From Mesorhizobium sp. M7A.F.Ca.US.008.03.1.1 (lineage in GTDB: Bacteria; Pseudomonadota; Alphaproteobacteria; Rhizobiales; Rhizobiaceae), in contig NZ_RZRU01000003.1 of the NCBI RefSeq assembly GCF_003997495.1, forward strand, positions 248,001 to 312,000: 64,000 nucleotides of DNA. Direction: 5' to 3'. Every line of letters starts with the position of its first letter. Position 1 is the first letter of the stretch. Both the position numbers and the translations under genes were made by a program. Below the pieces are notes generated by a model that worked only from the letters and a program-made list of their open reading frames with translations, was not told the origin of the DNA and ran no database searches. Shown here piece after piece: positions 17,523-27,326 of the stretch.

Positions 17523-18460
17523 TACCCCGCCTTGCGGTCCACCAGATTGTCGAGCTTTTCGCCACGTTCGAAGGCGTCCATCTGGCGCAGCATGATCGGC
17601 GCCAAATGGACAGGGTCGGAGGTCGCCGCCGCGTGCGGCGTCACGAACACTTTTGGATGCCCCCACAGCGGACTGGTCTTCGGCAGCGGTTCGACCTCGA
17701 ACACGTCGAGGCTTGCCTCCTTCAGCGTGCCGTCATCCAGCGCCCGCAAGATGTCGGCGTCCTTCTGCAGGCGGCCGCGTCCGGCATTGATCAGCACAGA
17801 GCCGCCGAGGCCGTTGCGTTTCCGCAGTTCCTTCAGCACGCCGTAGTTGATGATGCCCTTGGTCTCCGGCGTCAGCGGCAAAAGCACCACCAGGATGTCG
17901 GTTGCCTTGAGGAAGGGGATAAGTCCGGCCTCGCCGGAATAGGTCGCGACGCCTTGCATGGCCTTGTCGCTGCGCGACCAGCCATTGACGGCAAAGCCGA
18001 GCGACAGCAGCACCGAGGCCGCGGCGCGACCGAGACTGCCGAGCCCCATGATGCCGACCGAAATGTCACCGGCCGGCCTCTGCTGCGGCTCATGCCAGAT
18101 CTTCTTCGGCTGCTGCGACCGGTAGAGCAGGCCCTGGCGGTGATGGTCGAGCACCCGCCAGACGACATATTCGGTCATGTACTGGGTCAGATTGTCGGCG
18201 ACGACCTTGACGATCGGCACATCGGGCAGGCCGGGATCGGCGAAGATATGGTCGACGCCGGCGCCGATCGAGAAGATGGCGCGCAGATTGGGCAGCGACG
18301 CCAGGATGTTCGGCTTCTGCTTCCACACCACGGCATAGGTGATCGAGGGGTCGCTGGCGCCGTCCGGCTCCAGCACCACCTCGCGTTCGGCCGACAGCAG
18401 GTCGCGCCAGCGCTGCGGATGAAAGCCGGTGACGGCAAGCAGGATGCGGCCTTTTTCCAT
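17519..18460 (-). CDS. ghrA: D-2-hydroxyacid dehydrogenase (glyoxylate/hydroxypyruvate reductase type)
   Basis: A 313-residue NAD(P)-dependent oxidoreductase of the GhrA branch. The Rossmann signature GIMGLGSLGRAAA lies near residues 133-146. The catalytic Arg is in the INAGRGRL region, the Glu in DVFEVEPLP and the His in VTPHAAATS. It would reduce glyoxylate, hydroxypyruvate or related 2-keto acids. The start at 18460 (MEKGRILLAV) was chosen over the frame's earlier start, which abuts the yejF stop. It is the last gene of the yej operon on this strand, 30 nt after yejF. A metabolic link to the transporter is not obvious. Confidence 0.82.
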   Translation of the reverse strand: MEKGRILLAVTGFHPQRWRDLLSAEREVVLEPDGASDPSITYAVVWKQKPNILASLPNLRAIFSIGAGVDHIFADPGLPDVPIVKVVADNLTQYMTEYVVWRVLDHHRQGLLYRSQQPKKIWHEPQQRPAGDISVGIMGLGSLGRAAASVLLSLGFAVNGWSRSDKAMQGVATYSGEAGLIPFLKATDILVVLLPLTPETKGIINYGVLKELRKRNGLGGSVLINAGRGRLQKDADILRALDDGTLKEASLDVFEVEPLPKTSPLWGHPKVFVTPHAAATSDPVHLAPIMLRQMDAFERGEKLDNLVDRKAGY

Positions 18461-18490
18461 TGCGGTCTTCTCTAGTCCCTTTTTACGCAA

Positions 18491-20119
18491 TCACTCGCTG
18501 ACGATGCCGACCGGCGCCGTCTCGATCTTGAAGGCGGCCGAGATCAGCGCCCGAGTATAGTCGGTTTGCGGATTTTCAAAAATCTGCTGGGAAGGGCCGG
18601 CTTCGACGATCCTGCCATTGCGCATGACGATGACGTCGTTGGCCAGCGCCCGGATGACTTTCAAATCATGGCTGATGAAGAGATAGGCGAGGTCGTGCTT
18701 GGCCTGCAGGCTGCGCAGCAGGTCGACGACCTGCGCCTGCACGCTCATGTCCAGTGCCGATGTCGGCTCGTCCAGCATGACGAAGCGCGGGTTGAGCACC
18801 ATGGCGCGTGCGATGGCAACGCGCTGGCGCTGGCCGCCGGAAAACTCGTGCGGATAGCGGTTGCGTGTCGCCGGATCGAGCCCGACCTCCTTCAGCACGG
18901 CCGCCACCTTGTCGTCGCGCTCGTCGGGCGACAGCTTCGGCTCGTGGATCTTGAGGCCTTCCTCGATGATCTCGGCGACCGACATGCGCGGGCTGAGCGA
19001 GCCGAACGGATCCTGGAAGACGATCTGCAATTCGCGCCTGAGCGGCCGCATCGCGTTGAAAGTCAGCTGGTTGATGTCGCGCCCGTTGAACTGGATGGTG
19101 CCGGTCGACGAAATCATTCTTGCCAGCGCCAGGCCGAGCGTCGTCTTGCCGGAGCCGGATTCGCCGACCACACCGAGCGTCTGGCCGGCGCGCACAGTGA
19201 CATCGATGCCGTCGACCGCCTTCACATTGTCGACGGTGCGGCGGAAGAAGCCCTGCTTGATCGGGAACCAGACCTTTATGTCCTTGCCGGTCATGACAGG
19301 CCTGGCATCGGCATTGGCGGTCGGCGGCTTGCCCTTCGGCTCTGCCGCCAGCAGATGCCGCGTATAGGCATGCTGCGGATTGGCGAAGATCTCCTTGGTC
19401 GGCCCGGTCTCGACGATCTTGCCCTTGGTCATCACGCAGACGCGGTCGGCAATCTTGCGCACGATGCCGAGATCATGGGTGATGAACAGCATCGACATGC
19501 CCTTGCGGCTCTTCAAGCCGGCCAGCAGTTCGAGGATCTGCGCCTGCACGGTGACGTCGAGCGCCGTCGTCGGCTCGTCGGCGATCAAAAGTTCAGGCTC
19601 GTTGGCCAGCGCCATGGCGATCATCACGCGCTGGCGCTGGCCACCGGACAACTGGTGCGGATAGGCATCGAGGCGCTTGTGCGGATCGCGGATGCCGACC
19701 TCGTTGAGCAACGCCAGCGTGCGTTCCTTGGCCGGGCGGTCGGCCATGCCCTGATGCAGCTTCAGGATCTCGACGATCTGCTGCTCGATCGTGTGCAGCG
19801 GATTGAGCGAGGTCATCGGCTCCTGGAAGATCATGGTGATCTTGTTGCCGCGCACCTGCCGCAACTGCTTCTCGCTCATCGCCAGCAGGTCGTTGCCCTG
19901 GAACAGGATCTTCCCCGAAGGGTGGCTGGCGCTTGGATAGGGCAGCAGCTTCAGCACCGAAAGCGCCGAGACCGATTTGCCGGAGCCGGATTCGCCGACC
20001 AGCGCCACCGTCTCGCCCTTGGCGATGTCGAACGAGATGTGGTCGACAGCCGTCGACTGCTGTCCGCCTTGCGCAAAGGCGACGGAGAGGTCGCGAACGG
20101 AGAGCAAGGAAGCAGTCAT
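18491..20119 (-). CDS. yejF: Peptide ABC transporter, double ATP-binding protein
   Basis: A 542-residue protein with two complete ABC ATPase domains. Domain 1 has Walker A GESGSGKS (42-49), signature LSGGQ (157-161) and Walker B LLIADEPT. Domain 2 has a second [16 protein letters not shown] and FVMLDEPT. This fused layout is characteristic of YejF, which powers microcin C and peptide uptake together with YejA, YejB and YejE. Its start codon overlaps the stop of the VapC gene upstream (ATGA, 20116-20119). It is separated from its permease genes by the toxin-antitoxin insertion, so its translation may now depend on that of the toxin. Confidence 0.92.
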   Translation of the reverse strand: MTASLLSVRDLSVAFAQGGQQSTAVDHISFDIAKGETVALVGESGSGKSVSALSVLKLLPYPSASHPSGKILFQGNDLLAMSEKQLRQVRGNKITMIFQEPMTSLNPLHTIEQQIVEILKLHQGMADRPAKERTLALLNEVGIRDPHKRLDAYPHQLSGGQRQRVMIAMALANEPELLIADEPTTALDVTVQAQILELLAGLKSRKGMSMLFITHDLGIVRKIADRVCVMTKGKIVETGPTKEIFANPQHAYTRHLLAAEPKGKPPTANADARPVMTGKDIKVWFPIKQGFFRRTVDNVKAVDGIDVTVRAGQTLGVVGESGSGKTTLGLALARMISSTGTIQFNGRDINQLTFNAMRPLRRELQIVFQDPFGSLSPRMSVAEIIEEGLKIHEPKLSPDERDDKVAAVLKEVGLDPATRNRYPHEFSGGQRQRVAIARAMVLNPRFVMLDEPTSALDMSVQAQVVDLLRSLQAKHDLAYLFISHDLKVIRALANDVIVMRNGRIVEAGPSQQIFENPQTDYTRALISAAFKIETAPVGIVSE

Positions 20120-20616
20120 GTATCAATTTCCGCTATGACTTTATCAAGAGCAGAAATCTCCGGTCGTATGATCGAAATTTGCGCTGTCAATTGAGGAGGA
20201 ACAAGCCGATTTGGCGCGATCGCATAGGCGTCTTTCAATCGGTCATCGGCCGTCAGGAATTGCGTGCAGCCGAAGTGCATAGCCGTGGAAAGATGAATGG
20301 CATCCGGTAGCCTGAGAGAAACGAATGTCGAACGAAGCTGTGCCGCGTGCCAGAGGACCTCGCGAGTTACCGTGCCAATCGAGACAAAGGCGTTACCAAT
20401 CGAGATATTGTCATAGAGCTCAACAAGCGGCTCATTACCCTTTTTCAGAGGGTCTACCATCAGCTCCGCCAGCACGAGTTCGCTTGTCGCGAGGAAAGGC
20501 TGCTTTCTGCCCTCGTTCAGTGAAATGAGCTGAAGCAGTTTTTTCGCCAGAGCATCGTTATTTTCGAAAGCGTAGATGAAAATGTTCGTATCGACGTAAA
20601 GCCGGAAGGCGGCCAT
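20116..20616 (-). CDS. vapC: PIN-domain toxin, VapC type
   Basis: A 166-residue PIN-domain RNase. The acidic metal-binding residues are in place: D9 (YVDTNIFIYAFEN), E46 (ATSELVLAEL), D105 (LPDAIHL) and D124 (LTADD). VapC toxins cleave tRNA or rRNA and are inhibited by the antitoxin encoded just before. The start at 20616 overlaps the antitoxin stop as TGATG. The stop overlaps the yejF start as ATGA, so antitoxin, toxin and yejF form a coupled chain. Codon and base composition look less GC-rich than in the surrounding yej genes, which suggests later arrival. It is longer than typical 130-residue VapC proteins. Confidence 0.88.
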   Translation of the reverse strand: MAAFRLYVDTNIFIYAFENNDALAKKLLQLISLNEGRKQPFLATSELVLAELMVDPLKKGNEPLVELYDNISIGNAFVSIGTVTREVLWHAAQLRSTFVSLRLPDAIHLSTAMHFGCTQFLTADDRLKDAYAIAPNRLVPPQLTAQISIIRPEISALDKVIAEIDT

Positions 20617-20849
20617 CAATCCTCCCACTCATCGCGGAGGGCACGAACACGCGCGACAGCCTCTTCGAGACTTGTTCCCGCCGCGTTGGCCTGCGCATTC
20701 CGCATAAGTTCAAGCAATTGTTTGTGGCCGAGAGGCCGTTTGGCTTCCTCTTCTACCGTCACCTTAACTGAGGCATTCAAAGCTATACCCTCTCGCAGTT
20801 CATCCGGGAGTTTGGATGCAGGGTAATGCTCGAAGATGACCTTATTCAC
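20616..20849 (-). CDS. vapB: Antitoxin of the VapBC-type pair
   Basis: A 77-residue protein. The middle (ALNASVKVTVEEEAKRPLG) and the charged C-terminus (SLEEAVARVRALRDEWED) look like a small DNA-binding N-terminal part followed by a toxin-wrapping tail. I cannot place it in a specific antitoxin family; the call rests on size, position and coupling to a PIN toxin. The start is GTG 20849 with aagga about 8 nt upstream. The 157-nt gap to yejE upstream may contain its own autoregulated promoter. Confidence 0.75.
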   Translation of the reverse strand: MNKVIFEHYPASKLPDELREGIALNASVKVTVEEEAKRPLGHKQLLELMRNAQANAAGTSLEEAVARVRALRDEWED

Positions 20850-21006
20850 AACTCTGTCCTTCTGTGGGGTACGATATGAGGAATTGCCGTTTGTGATCCG
20901 CCGCTGACCTGGCCATCAGTCGTTTCGACAATTGATGCATACGCTCATTTTCGCTCGAACTGCCACACTGAGAATATATCATGCTGAATGCCGGTCCGCA
21001 TCGTTG

Positions 21007-22152
21007 TCATCTGAACGTCTTGCGTGGATCGAAGGCGTCGCGCGTTGCCTCGCCGACGAAGACCAGCAGCGACAGCATCAGCGAGATGACGACGAAGCCG
21101 GAAATGCCGAGCCACGGTGCATTGAGGTTGCGCTGCGCCTGCTTGAGCAGTTCGCCGAGCGAGGCGGAGCCGGGCGGCAGGCCGAAGCCGAGATAGTCGA
21201 GCGAGGTCAGCGTCGAGATCGAACCTGAGAGCAGGAAGGGCATGAAGGTCAAGGTTGCCACCATGGCGTTGGGCAACAGGTGCCGGAACATGATGGTGCG
21301 GTTGGGCACGCCGAGCGCCCGGGCCGCGTTGACATATTCGAAATTGCGGGCGCGCAGGAACTCGGCCCGCACCACGCCGACCAGCGCCACCCAGGAGAAC
21401 AGCAGCATCAGGCCGAGCAGGATGAAGAAGCCCGGCGGCAGGATGGCGGCGACGATGAGCAGGAGGTAGAGCACCGGGATGGCGGACCAGATTTCGATGA
21501 AACGCTGGAACAAGAGATCCGTCCAGCCGCCGAAATAGCCTTGCACGGCGCCGGCCGCGACGCCGATCAAGGCCGAGCCGGCGGTCAGGATCAGGCCGAA
21601 CAGCACCGAAATGCGGAAGCCGTAGATGACGCGCGCCAGCACGTCGCGCGCCTGGTCGTCGGTGCCGAGCCAGTTCCAGTTGCCGACGATGCAGGCTGGG
21701 TCGGCGGCACCTTGCGGGTACTGATTGCAGCGCGTCTTGGCGTCATACTGCCAGGACGGTTTGGCCGGGGCTGCTTCCGGAATGGCGTTGTTGACGGTCT
21801 GATAGGAGTAGCGCACCGGCGGCCAGATCATCCAGCCATTGGCGTTGATCTCGTCCTGGATGACCGGGTCGCGATAGTCGGTGACGGCATAGAAGCCGCC
21901 GAATTTTTCCTCGGGGTAGGCGACCAGCACCGGAAACAGGATCTCGCCCTTGTAGGAGACGATGATCGGCTTGTCGTTGGCGATGAATTCGGCAAACAGC
22001 GACAGCACGAACAGGACGAGGAAGATCCACAACGACCAGAAGCCGCGCCGGTTGGCTTTGAAATTCTGCAGGCGGCGCTTGTTGAGCGGCGACAGAAACG
22101 GCCGCTTGATCCGCGCGGGTGCCGCATCCAGGGGGACTGTAGCCTCCGACAT
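21007..22152 (-). CDS. yejE: Peptide ABC transporter permease
   Basis: A 381-residue inner-membrane permease. An N-terminal membrane helix (WSLWIFLVLFVLSLFAEFI) is followed by a large periplasmic loop of about 140 residues, the YejE hallmark, containing VGNWNWLGTDDQARDVLARV. The transport core follows, with the EAA-type coupling loop EFLRARNFEYVNAARALGVP. The ATG at 22152 overlaps the yejB stop as TGATG. A much longer frame continues upstream over yejB but is an artefact. It pairs with YejB to form the channel. Confidence 0.93.
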   Translation of the reverse strand: MSEATVPLDAAPARIKRPFLSPLNKRRLQNFKANRRGFWSLWIFLVLFVLSLFAEFIANDKPIIVSYKGEILFPVLVAYPEEKFGGFYAVTDYRDPVIQDEINANGWMIWPPVRYSYQTVNNAIPEAAPAKPSWQYDAKTRCNQYPQGAADPACIVGNWNWLGTDDQARDVLARVIYGFRISVLFGLILTAGSALIGVAAGAVQGYFGGWTDLLFQRFIEIWSAIPVLYLLLIVAAILPPGFFILLGLMLLFSWVALVGVVRAEFLRARNFEYVNAARALGVPNRTIMFRHLLPNAMVATLTFMPFLLSGSISTLTSLDYLGFGLPPGSASLGELLKQAQRNLNAPWLGISGFVVISLMLSLLVFVGEATRDAFDPRKTFR

Positions 22153-23249
22153 CAGACGTCTCTCCGCTCGAAATCGATGCGCGGATCGACCCAGGTGTAG
22201 AGCAGGTCGGACAAGAGCCCGACGAACAGCCCCAGAAGCGAGAAGATGTAGAGGTTGGCGAACACCACCGGGTAGTCGCGCTCGACCACCGACCGGAAGC
22301 CGAGCAGGCCGAGGCCATCGAGGGAAAAGATGTTCTCGATCAGCAGCGAGCCGGTGAAGAAGGCCGAGATGAAGGCGCCGGGAAAGCCGGCGATGACGAT
22401 CAGCATGGCGTTGCGGAAGACATGGCCGTAGAGCACCTGCCGTTCCGACAGGCCCTTGGCCCGCGCCGTCACCACATACTGCTTGCGGATTTCTTCGAGA
22501 AACGAGTTCTTGGTCAGGAGTGTCGTGGTGGCGAAGGCCGACAGCACCAGCGCCGTCAGCGGCAAGGTCATGTGCCAGAAATAGTCGACGATCTTGCCCC
22601 ACCAGGACAATTGATCCCAATTGTCGGAGGTGAGGCCGCGCAACGGGAACCAGTCCCAGAACGATCCGCCGGCAAACAGCACCATCAGCATGATGCCGAA
22701 CAGGAAACCGGGTATGGCATAGCCGACAATGACGACGCCGCTGGTCCAGACGTCGAAAGGAGTGCCGTCCTTGACCGCCTTGCGGATGCCGAGCGGGATA
22801 GAGATCAGGTAGGACAACAGCGTGATCCACAGCCCGATCGAGATCGACACCGGCATTTTTTCCAGAATCAGGTCGAGCACCGAAATGTCGCGGAAATAGC
22901 TGTCGCCGAAATCGAAGCGGGCATAATTCCACAGCATCATGCCGAAGCGCTCGAGCGGCGGCTTGTCGAAGCCGAACTGCTTCTCCAGCTTCTTGATGAA
23001 TTCCGGATCGAGCCCCTGCGCACCGCGATATTTCGAGCTGACGTCACCGGCGGCATCGAAATTGCCGCCAGCACCCGCGTCGCCGCCACCGCCGCCGAGG
23101 CGGTCGCTGCCGCCCTGGTTGGTCAGCCTGGCGATGACCTGTTCGACCGGACCGCCGGGGGCGAACTGGATGACGGCGAAGGATATCGCCATGATGCCGA
23201 ACAGGGTCGGGATCATCAAAAGGATGCGACGCAGGATATAGGCGCCCAT
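22152..23249 (-). CDS. yejB: Peptide ABC transporter permease
   Basis: A 365-residue permease with six predicted membrane segments and the coupling loop [23 protein letters not shown]. After the first membrane helix it has a Gly/Asp-rich insertion ([21 protein letters not shown]), as found in alphaproteobacterial YejB proteins. The later segments ([31 protein letters not shown]) match the BPD-transporter fold. It overlaps yejE by one base of a shared TGATG. A palindromic repeat lies just upstream, between it and the second binding-protein gene. Confidence 0.93.
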   Translation of the reverse strand: MGAYILRRILLMIPTLFGIMAISFAVIQFAPGGPVEQVIARLTNQGGSDRLGGGGGDAGAGGNFDAAGDVSSKYRGAQGLDPEFIKKLEKQFGFDKPPLERFGMMLWNYARFDFGDSYFRDISVLDLILEKMPVSISIGLWITLLSYLISIPLGIRKAVKDGTPFDVWTSGVVIVGYAIPGFLFGIMLMVLFAGGSFWDWFPLRGLTSDNWDQLSWWGKIVDYFWHMTLPLTALVLSAFATTTLLTKNSFLEEIRKQYVVTARAKGLSERQVLYGHVFRNAMLIVIAGFPGAFISAFFTGSLLIENIFSLDGLGLLGFRSVVERDYPVVFANLYIFSLLGLFVGLLSDLLYTWVDPRIDFERRDV

Positions 23250-23257
23250 CAGTTTTT

Positions 23258-23405
23258 ACCCTCCCCCTTGTGGGGAGGGTCGATCCGCGAAGCGGAGCGG
23301 GGTGGGGGTACTTTCAAGCCAATGCATGCGCGCGCACCCCCACCCCAGTTCGCCATCCGCGCTGCGCGCGGAGTGCTCACCGACCCTCCCCACAAGGAGG
23401 AGGGT
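23258..23405. repeat. Palindromic mosaic repeat, family C
   Basis: Inverted arms accctcccccttgtgggga... and ...tccccacaaggaggagggt enclose secondary palindromes (gatccgcgaagcggagcgg). The element fills the gap between the second yejA-like gene and yejB. As an RNA hairpin inside the operon it could adjust the ratio of binding protein to permease. Confidence 0.85.
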
Positions 23406-23423
23406 GAAGTGCCGCGCAACATC

Positions 23424-25292
23424 TCAGCCTTTGCCAATTCTTGCCGCCTTGCCCTTATCGAACCACCACAGCGTCTCGACCGGAAAGCCGAAATCGGGCT
23501 TCTGCTCGACAAAGCCGAACATGTCCCAATAGGCGACGCGGTGATTCGCCAGATAGTATGTTGGAATCCAGTCGAGCCGCGCGCGCAAGACCCGGTCGAG
23601 CGCTCGGAGCGCCGTGACGAGTTCTATACGGTTTTTCGCCTTGCCGGCTGCCGCGATCAGGGCGTCGATGGCCTTGCTTTCGGTGCCCGGATAGTTGCGT
23701 TGCCCCGGGATTTTCGCCATTCGGGAATCATAGAGCATCTGCAGGCTGTCGTCGGTCGGCGTCGCCCCGATCGACCAATGCAACAGTGCAAGATCGAAGT
23801 CGTAATTGCTGTGCCGCTGCTCATACTGCGCCGAATCGATCTGCCGGATCGATGCGTCGATCCCGATCGCCTTCATATTCTCGGACCACGGGGTGTAGAT
23901 GCGAACGATGCCGTCGTCCTCCGCCAGCATTTCGACCCGCAGCCGCTCACCCTTGTCGTTGACGACGAAACTGCCATCGCGCTTCCAGCCGGCTTGCGCG
24001 AGCAATCTCGAAGCCTCGCCCAGCAGCTTGCGGTCATGGCCCGAACCATCGGACAGGGGCTGTGTTACCGCTTCACCGAAAACCTCTGGCGGCAACTCGG
24101 TCCGGAACGGCTCCAGCAGGGCCAATTCGTCAGGAGAGGGCAGACCTTCGGCCTTGTAATCCGATCGTTCGAAGTTCGATTGAGAACGCTCGTAGGAGCC
24201 GTAAAACAAGGCCCGCTTCATCCATTCGAAATCGAAGCATCTGGCGATCGCCCGCCGCACCCGCTCATCGCGGAATTGCGGACGACGCTGGTTCAGTGCG
24301 ACGCTCTGCATGTCCGGCGTCTTCTCACCGGGAAATTCCCGTTTGACGACCTTGCCGTCCTTCAGCGCCGGAAAGTCGTATCCGGTCGCCCATACCCGTG
24401 AGGTGAATTCCTCGCGAAAATGCGTGTCGCCTTTCTTGAAGGCCTCGAATGCCGCCTGCCGATCAAGATAAAAGTCGATGCGGATGCGGTCGAAATTGTA
24501 GAGGCCGCGGTTCACTGGGAGATCGCGGCCCCAATAGTCGGCCACGCGGTCATATTCGACCGTCTGTCCGGCCGCCACGCGTCCAATCTTGTAGGGACCC
24601 GAGCCAAGCGGCGGTGTCATGGTCGAGGCATCGAAATCATTGGCCGTATAAAAGGCCTTGGAGACGATCGGCATCCCCACGATCGCAAGGATGTTTTGCG
24701 CCGACTGCTTGCCATTGAAGGTGAGATCGACGGTAGCGGGATCGACCGCAACCGCGTCGGTCATGTACCGCAACGCCTGGGAAAGGTTCGGATGGCCCTT
24801 GTCCTTATAGAGCTTCAGCGAGAAGACAACGTCTTGCGCGGTCAGCGGCGAGCCGTCGTGGAAACGCGCTTGCGGTCGCAGCGCGAAGCGGAAGCCGTTG
24901 CGGTCCGGCGACAGGGTAACGGTTTCGGCAAGTAGGCCATAGACTGCATCCGGCTCATCGAGCGCGCTTGTCATCAGGGAATCGAAACAGAGTTCGGCGC
25001 GCGGCGGCGCCTCTCCCTTCAACACCAGTGAATTCAATGTGTTGAAGGTCAGGAAGCTCTGATTGAGGGTCGAGTTCGGCGGCGCGAAATTCATCTGACC
25101 GCCCTTGGGAGCGTCCGGATTGACGTAGTCGAAATGCGCGAAATCGGGCTTGTATTTGAGGTCGCCGAACGCCGACAGACCATGCAGCTTGGTGCCGGTC
25201 GCAATGTCGGCGAAGGCTTTTGCGGGCAACAGGGCGGCCGCCGCCGCGGCACTGCCCAGGGCGAGAAAATCGCGGCGGGGCAGGACCGCCAT
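23424..25292 (-). CDS. Peptide-binding protein of the yej transporter, second copy (Tat-exported)
   Basis: A 622-residue extracellular solute-binding protein of family 5. The N-terminus PRRDFLALGSAAAAAALLP is a twin-arginine signal peptide. The mature protein opens with FAHFDYVNPDAPKGGQMN and contains RFALRPQARFHDGSPLTAQD, the usual SBP_bac_5 block. It is a paralogue of the gene directly upstream; both carry the DYVNPDAPKGG block. The start overlaps the stop of that gene as TGATG. Two binding proteins feeding one permease pair suggest a broadened peptide range. Export by Tat implies that it folds before secretion. Confidence 0.88.
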   Translation of the reverse strand: MAVLPRRDFLALGSAAAAAALLPAKAFADIATGTKLHGLSAFGDLKYKPDFAHFDYVNPDAPKGGQMNFAPPNSTLNQSFLTFNTLNSLVLKGEAPPRAELCFDSLMTSALDEPDAVYGLLAETVTLSPDRNGFRFALRPQARFHDGSPLTAQDVVFSLKLYKDKGHPNLSQALRYMTDAVAVDPATVDLTFNGKQSAQNILAIVGMPIVSKAFYTANDFDASTMTPPLGSGPYKIGRVAAGQTVEYDRVADYWGRDLPVNRGLYNFDRIRIDFYLDRQAAFEAFKKGDTHFREEFTSRVWATGYDFPALKDGKVVKREFPGEKTPDMQSVALNQRRPQFRDERVRRAIARCFDFEWMKRALFYGSYERSQSNFERSDYKAEGLPSPDELALLEPFRTELPPEVFGEAVTQPLSDGSGHDRKLLGEASRLLAQAGWKRDGSFVVNDKGERLRVEMLAEDDGIVRIYTPWSENMKAIGIDASIRQIDSAQYEQRHSNYDFDLALLHWSIGATPTDDSLQMLYDSRMAKIPGQRNYPGTESKAIDALIAAAGKAKNRIELVTALRALDRVLRARLDWIPTYYLANHRVAYWDMFGFVEQKPDFGFPVETLWWFDKGKAARIGKG

Positions 25293-27169
25293 CAATTGCC
25301 GCCCTTGTACTTGGCTGCCAGCGCCTTTTCCTTGTCGGGAATGATCCACCAGGAATCGATGTCGGCGCCGACATAGGCGGGCTGCTTGTCCGGGAAGCCG
25401 AACTTGTTCCAGTAGGCCAGCCAGACCGCGGAACGGTAATATTGCGGCACGACGTAAAAATTCCACAGCAGGATGCGGTCGAGCGCGTGGGTGGCGGCGA
25501 CGAGGTCGTCGCGATCGGTGGCGAAGATGATGCGGTCGACCAGCGCGTCGACGATCGGATCCTTGATGCCCATCAGATTGCGCGAGCCGGGCGAGTCGGC
25601 GGCTTTCGAGCTCCAGAAGTCGCGTTGCTCGTTGCCCGGCGATTCCGACTGCTGCAGAATCCCGGTGACGACATCGAAATCGAAATTGTTGACCCGGTTG
25701 ATGTACTGCGTCTGGTCGATGATGCGCAAAGTGGCGTCGACGCCGATCTTGCGCAAATTGGCGATGTAGGGGCTGGCGATTACCTGATCGGTATCGTTCC
25801 AGCCGAGGATTTCAAACTTGAACGGCGCGCCGGTCTTGGCATTGACCATCTTTCCGCCCTTGATCACCCAGCCAGCCTTGGCGAAGAGATCGACCGCCTG
25901 TTTCAGGTACTTCCGTTCCGCCTGCGGCGAATCGTAGACCGGCAGCTTGAATTCCTGGGTGAAAAGTTCGGGCGGCAGCTTGTCGCGGTATTTTTCCAGG
26001 ATCTCCAGTTCCTTGCCTTGCGGCAATCCGCTCGACGCCAGTTCGGTGCCTTGGAAATAGCTCGATGTGCGGGTGTTGAAGCCGAAGAACAGCGTGCGGT
26101 TCATGCTCTCGAAATCGAATGGAATGGTCAGCGCTTCACGCACCAGCCGGTCCTGGAACAGCGGCCGCCGCTGGTTGAGGACGAAGCCCTGCATCGGTTT
26201 CGGCGCCTGGGTCTGGAAGTCCTTCTTGACGACGTCGCCGGCCTGGAATGCCGGGAAATTGTAAGCCGTCGCCCATTTGCGTGAACTGTATTCGCGGTTG
26301 ATGTCTTCCAGCCCGCCTTTGGTGAAGGCGAGCCAGGCGGCGTTGTCGTCGAGGATATAGGTGTAGCGTCGGGTGTCGAAATTCTCGCGGCCGATCTTCA
26401 CCGGCAGCTTGGCCGCCCAGTAGTCCGGCACACGCTGCCAGATGATTTCCGAACCCGGCTTGAAGCTGGCGATCTTGTAGGCGGCCGAACCGAGGGGGAT
26501 TTCCAGCGTCGGCTTGGTCACGTCTCGCTTCTTGCCGTTGGCGTCGGTGCCTTCCCACCAATGTTTCGGCAGCACGGCAAGGTCGCCGATGATCTTGGGC
26601 AGTTCGCGATTGCCCTTCTGGTTGAAATGGAACTCGACCTCGCGATCCGAAATCGCCACCGCATCGGTGACATTCTCGAAATACCGGCTGTATTGCGGGC
26701 TGTTGGCCTTGAGCACCTGGAACGACCAGATCACGTCATCGACGGTGATCGGCTGGCCGTCATGCCATTTGGCGCGCGGATCGAGCCGGTAGGTCGCGGA
26801 GGAATAGTCGGCCGGATATTTGTAGGCATCGGCGATCAGCGGATGGCTGGTGCTGCCTTCATCGGTCGCCTGCTCCATCAGCGTGTCGTAGAGCAGACCG
26901 CCGCCGAACCCGACGAGGCCGGCGGCCGGTGATCCCTGGACGACGTAGGGATTGAAGCTGTCGAATGTGCCTGGCACCACCGAGTTCAGCGTGCCGCCCT
27001 TGGGCGCGTCGGGGTTAACGTAGTCGTAGTGCTGGAAATTGTCGCCGTATTTGGACTCGCCGATCAGCGACGAGGTGGTGCGCCATTCGTCGGCGCGGAC
27101 AGCCTGCAATCCCGCCGCCAGAAGGGCTGCCGCCAGCAACGACCTGAGAAGCGTTCGGCCAACCGTCAT
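25292..27169 (-). CDS. yejA: Peptide-binding protein of the yej transporter, first copy
   Basis: A 625-residue periplasmic solute-binding protein of family 5. A Sec-type signal peptide covers residues 1-26 (LLRSLLAAALLAAGLQAVRA). The mature part contains FQHYDYVNPDAPKGGTLN, YRLDPRAKWHDGQPITVDDV and QRRPLFQDRLVREALTIPFD, typical of YejA-like oligopeptide or microcin C carriers. It is the first gene of the minus-strand operon that runs through the second binding protein, yejB, yejE, vapBC, yejF and the dehydrogenase. The promoter should lie in the 157-nt gap before cycM's terminator. Confidence 0.9.
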   Translation of the reverse strand: MTVGRTLLRSLLAAALLAAGLQAVRADEWRTTSSLIGESKYGDNFQHYDYVNPDAPKGGTLNSVVPGTFDSFNPYVVQGSPAAGLVGFGGGLLYDTLMEQATDEGSTSHPLIADAYKYPADYSSATYRLDPRAKWHDGQPITVDDVIWSFQVLKANSPQYSRYFENVTDAVAISDREVEFHFNQKGNRELPKIIGDLAVLPKHWWEGTDANGKKRDVTKPTLEIPLGSAAYKIASFKPGSEIIWQRVPDYWAAKLPVKIGRENFDTRRYTYILDDNAAWLAFTKGGLEDINREYSSRKWATAYNFPAFQAGDVVKKDFQTQAPKPMQGFVLNQRRPLFQDRLVREALTIPFDFESMNRTLFFGFNTRTSSYFQGTELASSGLPQGKELEILEKYRDKLPPELFTQEFKLPVYDSPQAERKYLKQAVDLFAKAGWVIKGGKMVNAKTGAPFKFEILGWNDTDQVIASPYIANLRKIGVDATLRIIDQTQYINRVNNFDFDVVTGILQQSESPGNEQRDFWSSKAADSPGSRNLMGIKDPIVDALVDRIIFATDRDDLVAATHALDRILLWNFYVVPQYYRSAVWLAYWNKFGFPDKQPAYVGADIDSWWIIPDKEKALAAKYKGGN

Positions 27170-27274
27170 GCACTATCCTCTTCGCAATGCCCGTTCATCG
27201 GCAATCTAGATGATTTGGCGCCCGTGAAAACCGCCATGCGCGGCTTTGTCGCCGCCTATGCGGTTTTCATAACA

Positions 27275-27301
27275 AAAAAGCCGGGCTGAACCCGGCTTTT
27301 T
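27275..27301 (-). terminator. Intrinsic terminator after cycM (bidirectional form)
   Basis: aaaaagccggg, a ctgaa loop and cccggcttttt form an 11-bp stem whose A-rich and T-rich ends make it usable in both directions. It starts 26 nt after the cycM stop on the minus strand and separates cycM from the yej operon. Confidence 0.88.
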
Positions 27302-27326
27302 CAAGGTCGTCGAGATGATATCTTGG

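Noticed and set aside
18566..20194. 542-codon plus-strand frame opposite yejF
   Set aside because: Shadow of a recognised double ATPase on the minus strand.
22153..22932. Upstream continuation of the yejE frame across yejB
   Set aside because: YejE begins at 22152 where it overlaps the yejB stop; the extension is out-of-frame yejB.
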